Positions 1-9,566 of a DNA stretch of 32,142 nucleotides are shown here, piece after piece. The translations under genes and the position numbers were made by a program. How positions within the stretch are numbered: the stretch's first letter is position 1; every line of letters begins with the position of its first letter. The notes beneath the pieces are model-generated. The model was not told the origin of the DNA. It worked only from the letters and a program-made list of their open reading frames with translations, and ran no database searches. This DNA comes from Campylobacterota bacterium (lineage in GTDB: Bacteria > Campylobacterota > Campylobacteria > Campylobacterales > Sulfurospirillaceae): positions 1-32,142 of the forward strand of contig JAADIZ010000144.1 of NCBI GenBank assembly GCA_013151055.1. Reading direction: 5' to 3'.

Positions 1-2
1 CT

Positions 3-1667
3 TTGAAGCAAAAAGCAGTGGCATCTATATCTGTGGCTGTGGTTGTGGGTTTCTTATCTTTTCTTGTTCTTTTTAAAGGCTCAAGTTCGGCACTAGATGG
101 CGGTTATAGTATTTTATTTGACAATACAACACCTAGCGATTCTGCACTCATAATACAACAATTAGAAAAAGATAATATTAAATATAAAATTATAAACGAA
201 GGAACAATTGCGGTTCCAAATGACATCGTTTATAAAGAAAGAATTGCTATTTCTGCTCTAGGAATTCCAAAAAATTCTAAAGTAGGATTTGAGATATTTG
301 ATAAGACACAATTTGGTTCTACCGATTTTGAACAAAAAATAAAATATTTGAGAGCACTAGAGGGAGAATTGTCACGAACAATAGAAGATTTAAATCCAAT
401 ATCAGATGCGAGTGTACATATAGCCATACCAAAAGAGAGTGTTTTTGTTGATCAAAAACTTCCAGCAACTGCATCAATTTTGGTTGATGTTAGAAGAGGC
501 TTGAGCCTTAGCAATAAGCAAATTACGGGTATTAAAAACTTAGTTGCGTCTTCTGTTACAAATTTAAAAACAAGTAATGTTAAGATTGTTGATCAAAATG
601 GAATTTCTTTGGGAGACGAGGAAGCTTATGCATCCGATTTGGTTAAAAATCAAATACAATACAAAAAAGAGTTTGAATCAAATTTAGAAAATAAAATTAT
701 CAATGTTTTAACTCCAGTTGTTGGTGGAAGCGACAAAGTTGTGGCAAAAGTGACTATTGATTTTGATTTTAAACAAGAAAATTCGGTTAGTGAAGTATAT
801 GATCCAAATTCAGTCCCAAGAAGTGAACAAAGTGTAGAAGAAAAAAAAGATGGAGCTCCTGTAAAAGATGTAGGTGGTGTACCAGGAGCCGTGAGCAATA
901 TAGGTCCAGTACAAGGGTTGAAAAGTCAAAGTGGTGGTGAAAAATATCAAAAAAGCTCAACTACTACGAATTATGAAATTTCTAAAAAAACTACCAATAC
1001 AAAAGGTCAATTTGCAACTATAATGAAAATAAGTGCAGCTGTTGTTGTTGATGGAAATTATGAATTTTTAAAAAATAAACAGGGGAAAAGCACAAGCAAA
1101 CTTAAGTATACACCACTATCAAAAACACAAATGACCTCCATAGATAATATAGTAAGACAAACAGTTGGATATGAAAAGAAAAGGGGAGATGAGATAACTG
1201 TCAGTAATTTAGAGTTTAAACCACTTTCTAGAGATGGCACAAAGCCACTAACTCAAAATTTTATAGATCAAGTCGAATATTATCTAGGACCAATACTTCC
1301 TTTAATTAAGTACCTATTTGTATTTATTATACTGTTTATTTTTTATAAAAAAATTATTGTACCTTTTTCACAAAGAATGCTTGAGCAACAGGTAGAAGAT
1401 TTGGACGATATAGAAAATACAGATATATTAGAAGATGAAGATAATGCAGAAGATACACTAGAAAAATTTAGAAAGGCAAGAAAAAAAGTTGAAGAGCAAT
1501 TGGGAATTGGCGATGATTTTAATGAAGATGCCTTGAAATATGATGTTTTACTAGAAAAACTCAAAACGCTTTCTGAGCAAAAAAGTGAAGAAGTTGCGGG
1601 ATTATTAGAGAGTCTCATAAAAAATTCTAGCGAATTTGATTCATCAAATTTAAGCAGGGAGAAGTAG
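3..1667 (+). CDS. fliF: Flagellar MS-ring protein FliF (5' end truncated by window start)
   Basis: Protein has the FliF arrangement: N-terminal TM, YscJ/FliF-like ring-building region (GFEIFDKTQFGSTDFEQKIKYLRALEGELSRTI...ASVHIAIPKESVF), second TM and acidic C-tail. It is followed directly by fliG and fliH. The listed TTG 'start' at 3 is probably internal. Confidence 0.95.
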   Translation: MKQKAVASISVAVVVGFLSFLVLFKGSSSALDGGYSILFDNTTPSDSALIIQQLEKDNIKYKIINEGTIAVPNDIVYKERIAISALGIPKNSKVGFEIFDKTQFGSTDFEQKIKYLRALEGELSRTIEDLNPISDASVHIAIPKESVFVDQKLPATASILVDVRRGLSLSNKQITGIKNLVASSVTNLKTSNVKIVDQNGISLGDEEAYASDLVKNQIQYKKEFESNLENKIINVLTPVVGGSDKVVAKVTIDFDFKQENSVSEVYDPNSVPRSEQSVEEKKDGAPVKDVGGVPGAVSNIGPVQGLKSQSGGEKYQKSSTTTNYEISKKTTNTKGQFATIMKISAAVVVDGNYEFLKNKQGKSTSKLKYTPLSKTQMTSIDNIVRQTVGYEKKRGDEITVSNLEFKPLSRDGTKPLTQNFIDQVEYYLGPILPLIKYLFVFIILFIFYKKIIVPFSQRMLEQQVEDLDDIENTDILEDEDNAEDTLEKFRKARKKVEEQLGIGDDFNEDALKYDVLLEKLKTLSEQKSEEVAGLLESLIKNSSEFDSSNLSREK

Positions 1668-2692
1668 TGAAATTAAGTGATGACCAACAAAATGAGTATA
1701 ATGAACTTTCAATGCCTGAGAAAATCGGGATTTTATTTATACAATTAGGAGAAGATATCTCCACAACTCTTTTTTCACATATGCGAATAGAAACAGTAAC
1801 TGAAATTTCAAGATACATAGCAACCGTAAAAAATATAGATAAACAAGTAGCAAATGCAGTTCTTGAAGAACTTTATGCACTTCTGCAATCAAATCAATAT
1901 ATTAAAAGTGGTGGAATTGAGTATGCAAAAGAGATACTTTATAGAACTTTTGGTCCTGAAGCTGCCCAAAAGATATTGGATAAATTATCAAAAAATATGG
2001 AAAATACACAAAACTTTGGATATTTATCTCAAATAAAACCACAACAACTAGCAGACTTTATCATAAATGAGCACCCTCAAACGATTGCATTGATTTTGGC
2101 ACATATGGAGCCAACAAGTGCAGCAGAAACACTCTCTTTTTTTACAGATGAGCTAAGAAGTGAAGTGACTATAAGAATGGCAAATCTGGGTGAAATTTCA
2201 CCTTCGGTTGTAAAAAGAGTTTCGGCAGTTTTGGAAAATAAATTAGAATCACTAACTTCTTATAAAGTAGAAGTTGGAGGTCCTAGAGCGGTTGCTGAAA
2301 TATTAAATAGATTAGGTCAAAAAGCTTCTAAAACTACTATTTCATTTATTGAGCAAGCTGATGAGCAGTTAGCTTCTACTATCAAAGATATGATGTTTAC
2401 TTTTGAAGATATTTTAAAGCTAAATGCTACGGGAATTAGAGAAATACTAAAAGTTGCAGATAAAAAAGATTTGATGGTTGCACTAAAGGGTTCAGGAGAG
2501 GATTTGAAAAAGAAATTCTTAGAGAGTATGTCTCAAAGAGCACAAGATGCATTTTTGGAAGAGATGAGCTTTTTAGGAGCAGTTAGAGTTAAAGATGTTG
2601 AAGAGTCCCAAAGAAAGATAGTTGAGGAAGTTCAGAAGTTAGCTGAGCAAGGTATATTGCAAATTGGTGAAGCTGAAGAAATGATAGATTAG
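1667..2692 (+). CDS. fliG: Flagellar motor switch protein FliG
   Basis: Characteristic FliG sequence (PQQLADFIINEHPQTIALILAHMEPTSAAETLSFF...GVRVKDVEESQRKIVEEVQKLAEQGIL). GTG start overlaps the fliF TAG stop (TAGTG). Confidence 0.97.
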   Translation: MKLSDDQQNEYNELSMPEKIGILFIQLGEDISTTLFSHMRIETVTEISRYIATVKNIDKQVANAVLEELYALLQSNQYIKSGGIEYAKEILYRTFGPEAAQKILDKLSKNMENTQNFGYLSQIKPQQLADFIINEHPQTIALILAHMEPTSAAETLSFFTDELRSEVTIRMANLGEISPSVVKRVSAVLENKLESLTSYKVEVGGPRAVAEILNRLGQKASKTTISFIEQADEQLASTIKDMMFTFEDILKLNATGIREILKVADKKDLMVALKGSGEDLKKKFLESMSQRAQDAFLEEMSFLGAVRVKDVEESQRKIVEEVQKLAEQGILQIGEAEEMID

Positions 2693-2700
2693 GATATATT

Positions 2701-3471
2701 GTGGATAATGTAATTGAAAAACAAGAGCTAGATAAGCATACGATCCAAAGATATAGATTTAAGGTTTTGGGCTCATCTTTGCAAGAAGAAGGGGAATTGG
2801 AAGATATAGAATTGCAAAAAGAGAATGAAGAAACAGCCATACCAGTCGAAAATGTAAAAATTAGTCAAGATGAAAATAAGTTTATAGAAGAGTTGTTGAA
2901 AAAGAGTGACGAACTCTCCTCAAATATAATTAAGCTACAAATGCAAATTGAAAGACAAGAGAGTGATTTTAATACTAGATTAGAATCAGAAATACTAAGA
3001 CAAAAAGAGATATCTACAAAAGAAGGTTATGAGAAGGCAAAGTTAGAATTGGAAGATAGTTTTAAATCATCTATCGAAAACTATAAAAATTCAGCACAAA
3101 AATTAGATGAAAAACTAAAAGAGATAGATAGCTTTTTAAAGAAGGTAGAAGATGATGTAGCAAATACTGCAGTTGAAGTTGCCAAAGAAGTTGTAAAAAA
3201 AGAGATAAGCAACTCAAGCTCTGCTGTGGCAATAGCTTTAGCCAAGCAGTTGCTAGAAGAGTTAAAAGATGCAAATAAAATTATTATAAAAGTAAATCCA
3301 GAAGATTTTAAAATACTGAAGGATATCTATAAAGATAATGAAAAAATAAAGATTGAGGCAGACAAGGCCATATCAAAAGGTGGTGTTGTATTGCTAAGTG
3401 AGAATGGAAATCTAGATGGAAATATATCGCAAAGATTTGAAAAAGTAAAATATTTGCTACAAAGTAATTAA
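2701..3471 (+). CDS. fliH: Flagellar assembly protein FliH
   Basis: Coiled-coil protein with FliH/YscL-like C-terminus (IIIKVNPEDFKILKD...KGGVVLLSENGNLDGNISQRFEKV). Immediately after fliG; GTG start. Confidence 0.88.
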   Translation: MDNVIEKQELDKHTIQRYRFKVLGSSLQEEGELEDIELQKENEETAIPVENVKISQDENKFIEELLKKSDELSSNIIKLQMQIERQESDFNTRLESEILRQKEISTKEGYEKAKLELEDSFKSSIENYKNSAQKLDEKLKEIDSFLKKVEDDVANTAVEVAKEVVKKEISNSSSAVAIALAKQLLEELKDANKIIIKVNPEDFKILKDIYKDNEKIKIEADKAISKGGVVLLSENGNLDGNISQRFEKVKYLLQSN

Positions 3472-3479
3472 AAATAAAT

Positions 3480-5315
3480 ATGAAAATAAATATAAAAAAT
3501 AAAAATATACAAGAATTAAAAGATGAGTGTGTAGCTCTTAGAGGCAAGATTATACAAACTGTCAGTAAAAATGGTGGACATCTTAGCAGTAATGTTGGAG
3601 CAGTTGAGTTAATTGTTGCTATGCATTATGTTTTTGACTGTGAAAATGATCCATTTATATTTGATGTTAGCCATCAATCTTATGCTCATAAGTTATTGAC
3701 TGGCAGATGGGAAAAATTTGACACATTAAGACAAATAAATGGCATCAGCGGATATACAAAACCTAATGAATCAAAATATGATTATTTTATAGCAGGACAT
3801 AGTTCAACTTCTATATCTTTAGCTGTAGGTGCTGCCAAAGCAATAGAGCTAAAAGGTGAAACAGGACAAAGAGTTCCTGTGGCATTGATTGGTGATGGAT
3901 CCATGAGTGCTGGTATGGTTTATGAAGCACTGAATGAACTAGGTTTTAGAAAATATCCAGTTATTATCATTTTAAATGACAATAAAATGAGCATTTCAAA
4001 GCCAATAGGAGCGATAAGTAGCTTTCTTTCACATGCAATGGCTGGCAATTTTTATCAGAAAATCAAAAAAACTACAGAGCAAATTCTTGAATATCTACCT
4101 GAAAGTGCTACATATATGGCAAAAAAATTTGAAGAAGGTTTTAAGCTTATAACCCCTGGAATTTTATTTGAGGAATTAGGCATTGATTATATTGGACCAG
4201 TAGATGGACATAATTTAGAAAGTCTGATTAAGGCTTTTGAAGCTGCAAAAAGGTTGAAAAAACCAGTTATTATTCATGCACAAACTATAAAAGGCAAGGG
4301 TTATGAAAAGGCTGAGGGTTATCTCGAAAATTGGCATGGAGTTGGTCCTTTTGATATCAAAAGTGGAAAACCTTTAAAGAAAAGTGCCACTAAAAGTGCC
4401 ACTCATATATATAGTGAAGCTTTGCTAAAATTGGCTAAAACGCATAAAAATGTAGTAGGAGTAACAGCTGCTATGCCTAGCGGAACAGGTATGGATAAAC
4501 TCATAGACACATTTCCTGATCGTTTTTGGGATGTTGCAATTGCTGAACAACACGCAGTAACTTCAATGTGTGCTATGGCAAAAGAAGGTTTTAAACCTTT
4601 TGTTACTATTTATTCTACATTTTTACAAAGAGCATATGACCAAGTGATTCATGATGCTTGTATCATGAATTTAAATGTAGTTTTTGCGATGGATAGAGCG
4701 GGGATAGTTGGAGAAGATGGAGAGACTCATCAAGGGGTTTTTGATATCTCATATCTTAGTGCAATTCCAAATATGACTCTGCTAGCACCTAGAGATGAAG
4801 CAAGCATGCAAAGAGCCATTGAGTATGCTTATATTCATAAGGGTCCACTTGCTATTAGATACCCTAGAGGTTGTTTTGCAGATTGTGAAATACAAGGAGA
4901 AACACCTTTTGAATTAGGTAAACTTGAAATTTTAAAAGAGCAAAAAGACTCCGAGATTTTATTGCTAGGATATGGCAATGGTGTTGGAAGAGCTATGCAA
5001 GTCAGTAAATTGCTTGAAGAAAATAAAATTAAATCTAGTGTTGTGGATTTGAGATTTGCTAAGCCATTAGATGAGATGAACTTGATAAAATTAGCTAAAA
5101 ATCATAGCTCTTGGTTTGTATTTAGTGATAGTGCAAAATTAGGAGGAGTTGCCTCACTTTTAGGCATGATTAAAGAAGAAAATAGTTTAAATGTAAAAAT
5201 TAAAAGTTTTGAATATGACGATATTTTTATATCTCATGGAAATACAAAATTGATAGAGAAAAGTTTAGAAATTTTACCAGAGCAAATAACGCAGAGGATT
5301 ATGAAGGGGTTGTAA
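3480..5315 (+). CDS. dxs: 1-deoxy-D-xylulose-5-phosphate synthase
   Basis: TPP-enzyme motifs (VALIGDGSMSAGMVYEALNELG...ILNDNKMSIS), transketolase pyrimidine domain (AIAEQHAVTSMCAMAKEGFKPFVTIYSTFLQRAYDQVIHD), GEDGETHQGVFDISYL. Confidence 0.97.
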   Translation: MKINIKNKNIQELKDECVALRGKIIQTVSKNGGHLSSNVGAVELIVAMHYVFDCENDPFIFDVSHQSYAHKLLTGRWEKFDTLRQINGISGYTKPNESKYDYFIAGHSSTSISLAVGAAKAIELKGETGQRVPVALIGDGSMSAGMVYEALNELGFRKYPVIIILNDNKMSISKPIGAISSFLSHAMAGNFYQKIKKTTEQILEYLPESATYMAKKFEEGFKLITPGILFEELGIDYIGPVDGHNLESLIKAFEAAKRLKKPVIIHAQTIKGKGYEKAEGYLENWHGVGPFDIKSGKPLKKSATKSATHIYSEALLKLAKTHKNVVGVTAAMPSGTGMDKLIDTFPDRFWDVAIAEQHAVTSMCAMAKEGFKPFVTIYSTFLQRAYDQVIHDACIMNLNVVFAMDRAGIVGEDGETHQGVFDISYLSAIPNMTLLAPRDEASMQRAIEYAYIHKGPLAIRYPRGCFADCEIQGETPFELGKLEILKEQKDSEILLLGYGNGVGRAMQVSKLLEENKIKSSVVDLRFAKPLDEMNLIKLAKNHSSWFVFSDSAKLGGVASLLGMIKEENSLNVKIKSFEYDDIFISHGNTKLIEKSLEILPEQITQRIMKGL

Positions 5316-5326
5316 AAACCCCTTCA
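5302..5326. terminator. Putative bidirectional intrinsic terminator between dxs and peroxiredoxin gene
   Basis: Perfect 10-bp inverted repeat tgaaggggtt / aaccccttca with 5-nt loop. It overlaps the dxs stop codon and is followed by an AT-rich stretch (cttatttatt). Genes on both sides converge. Confidence 0.7.
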
Positions 5327-5334
5327 CTTATTTA

Positions 5335-5931
5335 TTATAATTCTTCAGAGTGTTTTGCTAGGTAATCAGCAACACCATCTGTTGAAGCTTTCATGCCTTC
5401 ATCGCCTTTATTCCAGCCAGCAGGACAAACTTCACCATATTCGTTTGTAAAAAGCATTGCATCTACCATTCTAAGCATTTCGTCAACATTTCTTCCAAGT
5501 GGTAAGTCATTGATAACAGCATGTCTAACAGTGCCGTCAATTCCGATTAGGAAAGAGCCACGAAGTGCTACACTATCATTTAGTAAAACATCAAAATCTC
5601 TTGAAATTTGCTTACTTAAATCTGCAACTAGTGGAAATTTTATTTTTCCTATTCCACCGTTTTCTATTGGAGTTTCTCTCCAAGCAAAATGTGAAAATTG
5701 ACTATCAACTGAAACACCTATGACATTGATGCCTCTTTTTTTAAACTCTTCAATTCTATGTGAAAAAGCGATAATTTCACTAGGGCATACAAAAGTAAAA
5801 TCTAATGGATAGAAAAATAAAACTGTGCCTTTTTCTCCAAAATTTTCATAAAGATTAAAATCTTCAACTATTTGTCCATCTTCTAATACAGCAGTTGCTG
5901 TAAAATCTGGTGCTTTATTTGTAACTAACAT
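5335..5931 (-). CDS. Typical 2-Cys peroxiredoxin (AhpC/TSA family)
   Basis: Peroxidatic motif FYPLDFTFVCPSEI, SHFAW(R), GGIG, resolving cysteine in GEVCPAGW. Confidence 0.95.
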   Translation of the reverse strand: MLVTNKAPDFTATAVLEDGQIVEDFNLYENFGEKGTVLFFYPLDFTFVCPSEIIAFSHRIEEFKKRGINVIGVSVDSQFSHFAWRETPIENGGIGKIKFPLVADLSKQISRDFDVLLNDSVALRGSFLIGIDGTVRHAVINDLPLGRNVDEMLRMVDAMLFTNEYGEVCPAGWNKGDEGMKASTDGVADYLAKHSEEL

Positions 5932-5967
5932 ATAAACTCCTTAATAATAATTTTTCTTAAAAACAAA

Positions 5968-5976
5968 ATTATAGCA
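5968..5976 (-). promoter_or_regulatory. Putative extended -10 promoter element of peroxiredoxin gene
   Basis: Minus strand reads TGCTATAAT (TGnTATAAT), about 40 nt upstream of the ATG. Confidence 0.5.
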
Positions 5977-6008
5977 TTTTAAAATTATATTAAGATTAAG
6001 TATTAGTA

Positions 6009-7991
6009 TTATGTTCTAAATTCACCCAATTTATTATTAAGTGTTTCAGTCATATTGTCAAGATGTTCGGCTGCACTTGCTATCTCTTCTGTACTTCTTG
6101 CATTTTTGCTTGATATGTCATTTATTTTTGATACTTGATTTGCAATGTTATCTACATTTTCTTGTGTTTGCTTGTAGTTTGTCTCTATAGCACTCATTGT
6201 TTTAGTAGCTGCATTATTAATGATAATTGCCATGTCATCTATCTTGCCCTCTACACTAGTTGCACTTTTAGATATCTCTTCGGTTCTCTTAGAGTTTTCA
6301 CTCATCTCCGTACTGCTTTCCATTATAGATTGAACTATTACATTTATAGTGGCATTTATCTCAACTAACGATTTTTGAGTTCGTTCAGCCAATTTTCTTA
6401 CTTCATCAGCAACAACTGCAAAACCTCTTCCGTGTTCTCCTGCTCTTGCTGCTTCTATGGCTTTTAATGCCAAGAGATTTGTTTGGTCTGCAATGTCGCT
6501 TATGACAGTAAGAACTTCTTTTACTTGTTCGGCGTCACTACTTAATTGTTGTATCTTTTGTGCCATCTCTATCTCTGTTGATGCACTTTTTTGTATATCA
6601 TTTGTTAAAACAATAAGTGCTTTGTTTGCCTCTTTCATTTGAGCATCTACTTTTTCTAGTTCAATTCTTGCTACTTTTGCTTCTTGTACTGATGTTACTA
6701 GTTTATCTTTTATCTCTTGTGTTGTACTGTTTGCTTCTTGTGTTGCTTTTGTAGAATCTTCTACTAATTTACCTACTCCCGAAGCAGTAGAAGAGAGTTC
6801 ATTTGCTATAGATGAGTTTTCACTCGAAATCTCTTTTGCTTCTTGTGTTATAACCCTTACTTTTTCTATAAAGTTATTTATCTCTTTACTAGCAATTGCA
6901 ATCTCATCTTCTCCGTGTATTTCTAGTTTTTTGGTTAAGTCCCCATCTCCACTTGCTAAGTCTTTTGCTTTTTGGGTTAGGCTATTGAGGGGTTTTGAAA
7001 TTATCTTGTGCATCATTAGCCACATTATTAAAATAAGTAAAATAGTTGAGAGTATAGATGAGATGATTAAGATATCGGAGACTTTATTACCAACTTTTTT
7101 AAAATCTACCATGTATGCTTTACCAACAACTACCCAGTTCCAATGTTTAAAATAAAAGAAATTATAGTAAACTTCTTGCCCATTTTCTATTTTTGTAAAA
7201 GATCCACTTTGTTTGTTAGAAATTTCTTTATCGATCTCATTTTCTATATTTTTTCCAGAAAGTTCTGAGTGTATTACATACTTATTGTCTCTTGTATTTA
7301 AAACATAATAGTACCCATTTTTTCCGATTTTCATTTTATTGATTTCATTACTTAAAGCTTCTAACCCGTCACTAAAATTATATCCGATGTTTAAAATACC
7401 TATGACATTTTTTTTATAATCAAAGAGTGGTTTATATACTGTTAAATACTCTTTCCCAAAAAGTTTTTTCATTCCGATATAATCCTGTCCTTGCATGATT
7501 TTGTTATAAACTGGTGATTTTGTGGCGAGGTAAGTTCCCATTGCACGCTTTCCGTCTTCTTTTTTTAAGGAAGAGTCGATGCTCACAAAATCTTTTCTTA
7601 CTTTATCAAAAACAAAAATAGTTGCAGTTGCGCCAGTAATCTTTGTAAAATTATCGACCACCTTAAAATAGCCGTTTAAAATTTCACTACTGTCAGCAAG
7701 TTCAGGTGTTTTTATACCATTTATATTGCTATACTGATTTTTTAATAGAACAACATTACTAAATGAACCTGCAAATACATTATATAGTTTAAGTGTATTT
7801 TTATTGAGTGCTGCATTATATAAGTCAACGGTTGATTCTAGAGTACTCAAATCAGATTTTATATTATTTTTTGCATCTTTGTCAAAATAGTTTTGTAAAT
7901 AACTGCTCAGGTAGATTGTTAGTAGTGACATCATGAGTAAAATAGTGACAGCTTGAAGAAGAAGTATTTTGTTTGAGATAGATTTAAGCAT
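6009..7991 (-). CDS. Methyl-accepting chemotaxis protein with periplasmic Cache-type sensor domain
   Basis: N-terminal TM, about 270-aa Cache-like periplasmic domain ([25 protein letters not shown]...[26 protein letters not shown]), second TM, HAMP, and MCP signalling domain ([43 protein letters not shown]). Confidence 0.95.
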   Translation of the reverse strand: MLKSISNKILLLQAVTILLMMSLLTIYLSSYLQNYFDKDAKNNIKSDLSTLESTVDLYNAALNKNTLKLYNVFAGSFSNVVLLKNQYSNINGIKTPELADSSEILNGYFKVVDNFTKITGATATIFVFDKVRKDFVSIDSSLKKEDGKRAMGTYLATKSPVYNKIMQGQDYIGMKKLFGKEYLTVYKPLFDYKKNVIGILNIGYNFSDGLEALSNEINKMKIGKNGYYYVLNTRDNKYVIHSELSGKNIENEIDKEISNKQSGSFTKIENGQEVYYNFFYFKHWNWVVVGKAYMVDFKKVGNKVSDILIISSILSTILLILIMWLMMHKIISKPLNSLTQKAKDLASGDGDLTKKLEIHGEDEIAIASKEINNFIEKVRVITQEAKEISSENSSIANELSSTASGVGKLVEDSTKATQEANSTTQEIKDKLVTSVQEAKVARIELEKVDAQMKEANKALIVLTNDIQKSASTEIEMAQKIQQLSSDAEQVKEVLTVISDIADQTNLLALKAIEAARAGEHGRGFAVVADEVRKLAERTQKSLVEINATINVIVQSIMESSTEMSENSKRTEEISKSATSVEGKIDDMAIIINNAATKTMSAIETNYKQTQENVDNIANQVSKINDISSKNARSTEEIASAAEHLDNMTETLNNKLGEFRT

Positions 7992-8129
7992 GAAATTCCT
8001 TTTAGAAATATGAGTAAAAATTATGATAGTACTTTAAAACTTAAGAGTAGATTATTTATAAGATGATTATTATATTTTTCTGTATATTTTAAAAATATAT
8101 AGTATTTAATTTCTATTTTAATTTTCTTG

Positions 8130-8138
8130 TGATATAGT
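8130..8138 (+). promoter_or_regulatory. Putative extended -10 element upstream of ferredoxin gene
   Basis: TGATATAGT about 50 nt upstream of the ATG, preceded by T-rich stretches. Confidence 0.4.
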
Positions 8139-8188
8139 TTCGCATGTGGGTTATTTACTGTGCCCTATATTAAATTTAAGGAGATGAA

Positions 8189-8473
8189 ATGGCTGTTAAA
8201 ATTACAGATATTTGTATAGCTTGTGGAGCTTGTATAGATGAGTGCCCAGTTGAAGCAATTGTAGATGATGATGATAATCCAACAGGAGAAGATATTTATT
8301 ATGTTTACGCTGACAAATGTGTAGAGTGTGTTGGTCATCATGATGAGCCTGCATGTGCTGCAGCTTGTCCCACCGAAGGATGTATTGTGTGGAGTGATCT
8401 TGCTGATGGACAACCAAACAGAGATGAGATAGGTGCTGATTTAAGAAAAGGCGACACCCCTTGCGTTGAATAA
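8189..8473 (+). CDS. 2[4Fe-4S] ferredoxin, YfhL/'Alvin' type
   Basis: CIACGACIDECP (CxxCxxCxxxCP) plus CVECVGHHDEPACAAACP (second motif with an 8-residue insertion). SD aaggag upstream. Confidence 0.93.
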   Translation: MAVKITDICIACGACIDECPVEAIVDDDDNPTGEDIYYVYADKCVECVGHHDEPACAAACPTEGCIVWSDLADGQPNRDEIGADLRKGDTPCVE

Positions 8474-8480
8474 TAAAACT

Positions 8481-8512
8481 TAATCATTTTGGAGTTTTCT
8501 CCAAAATGATTA
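8481..8512. terminator. Strong hairpin downstream of ferredoxin gene (terminator-like, no clear U-tract)
   Basis: Perfect 14-bp inverted repeat taatcattttggag-tttt-ctccaaaatgatta. Confidence 0.55.
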
Positions 8513-8561
8513 CCTAATCTGTGTAAACTTTCAAATTTTAATTCTAATTAAAACTTTTTTT

Positions 8562-8570
8562 TGATATAAT
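8562..8570 (+). promoter_or_regulatory. Putative extended -10 promoter element of ndk operon
   Basis: TGATATAAT (TGnTATAAT) after an oligo-T stretch, about 48 nt upstream of the ndk start. Confidence 0.55.
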
Positions 8571-8617
8571 CCGCCCTTGACCTCTGCAAAAGAGATTAAT
8601 TAATTTAGGAGAAAATA

Positions 8618-9031
8618 TTGGAACAAACATTATCTATAATAAAACCAGATGCTGTAGCAAAAAATGTCATAGGAAAAATTGTTGATAGATTTGAGTCAAA
8701 TGGCTTAAGAATTGCTAGTATGAAAAAAATTCAAATGAGTGCGGCTGATGCTGGCAAATTTTATGAAGTACATGCACAAAGACCATTTTTTGGTGAACTT
8801 GTGGAGTTTATGACTAGCGGTCCAGTTGTAATTATAGTGCTCGAAGGTGAAGATGCAGTTGCTAAAAACAGAAAACTTATGGGTGCTACAAATCCAAAAG
8901 AAGCTGATGCTGGCACAATTAGAGCTGATTTTGCACAAAGCATAGATGCGAACGCAGTTCACGGAAGTGATAGTCTAGAAAATGCAAAAAATGAGATAAA
9001 TTTCTTTTTTGCAAGAAGAGAAGTGCTTTAA
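8618..9031 (+). CDS. ndk: Nucleoside diphosphate kinase
   Basis: NDK sequence ([18 protein letters not shown]...[20 protein letters not shown]). The active-site motif NAVHGSDS is present. Confidence 0.97.
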   Translation: MEQTLSIIKPDAVAKNVIGKIVDRFESNGLRIASMKKIQMSAADAGKFYEVHAQRPFFGELVEFMTSGPVVIIVLEGEDAVAKNRKLMGATNPKEADAGTIRADFAQSIDANAVHGSDSLENAKNEINFFFARREVL

Positions 9032-9038
9032 AAAATTT

Positions 9039-9386
9039 ATGAAAATCCAGTTCAAAAAAATTCCAATTACTGGGGTTGATTTTGATGCAAAAATTGATGA
9101 CTTGAGATTCTGTGGAGTTGTCAAAAAAATTTCAGAAAATTTAGTAAAATGCAAAGGTGTAATTGAAGGAAATTTCGATCATAATTGTGATAGATGCAAT
9201 GAACAATTTCAAGAAAATGTGAAAGAAGAGATTGATATATTTATCAGCAAAGGTATATATCATGACGGTGAAAAACTTTTAAATTTGATAGAAGTTTTTG
9301 ATGATTTTGTAAATTTCGATACAATACTAGAAAGTGAATTAGAATCATATAGATGTGATTATCTATATTGTGAAAATTGTAAATAA
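9039..9386 (+). CDS. DUF177 / YceD-family protein
   Basis: Lies directly upstream of rpmF, the usual YceD position. Contains CDRCNEQFQENVKEEIDIFI and a C-terminal YLYCENCK. ATG at 9039 preferred over the track's TTG at 9009. Confidence 0.75.
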   Translation: MKIQFKKIPITGVDFDAKIDDLRFCGVVKKISENLVKCKGVIEGNFDHNCDRCNEQFQENVKEEIDIFISKGIYHDGEKLLNLIEVFDDFVNFDTILESELESYRCDYLYCENCK

Positions 9387-9413
9387 ATAATTTAGAAAAA
9401 TAGGAGAATAATT

Positions 9414-9566
9414 ATGGCAGTACCAAAGAGAAGAGTTAGTAAAACTAGAGCAGCAAAGAGAAGGACACATTATAAAGTAACATTGGCTATGCCAGTCAAG
9501 GATAGTGATGGAACTTGGAAAATGCCTCATAGAATTAATACTACAACAGGCGAATACAAAAACTAG
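9414..9566 (+). CDS. rpmF: 50S ribosomal protein L32 (absent from supplied ORF track, 50 aa)
   Basis: Translated by eye: [52 protein letters not shown] aggag upstream; stop adjacent to plsX. Confidence 0.95.
   Translation: MAVPKRRVSKTRAAKRRTHYKVTLAMPVKDSDGTWKMPHRINTTTGEYKN

Noticed and set aside
3-5. TTG at position 3 as true fliF start
   Set aside because: FliF normally has additional N-terminal residues before the first TM; the window edge truncates the gene.
230-1818. Minus-strand ORFs inside fliF/fliG, and similarly the other 60-140 aa antisense ORFs throughout the track
   Set aside because: They lie opposite strong conserved CDSs, have low-complexity composition typical of antisense frames and no recognisable family.
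9009-9038. TTG start of the DUF177 ORF at 9009
   Set aside because: It overlaps the ndk end in another frame; ATG at 9039 right after the ndk stop gives a protein beginning MKIQFKKIPITGVDF.
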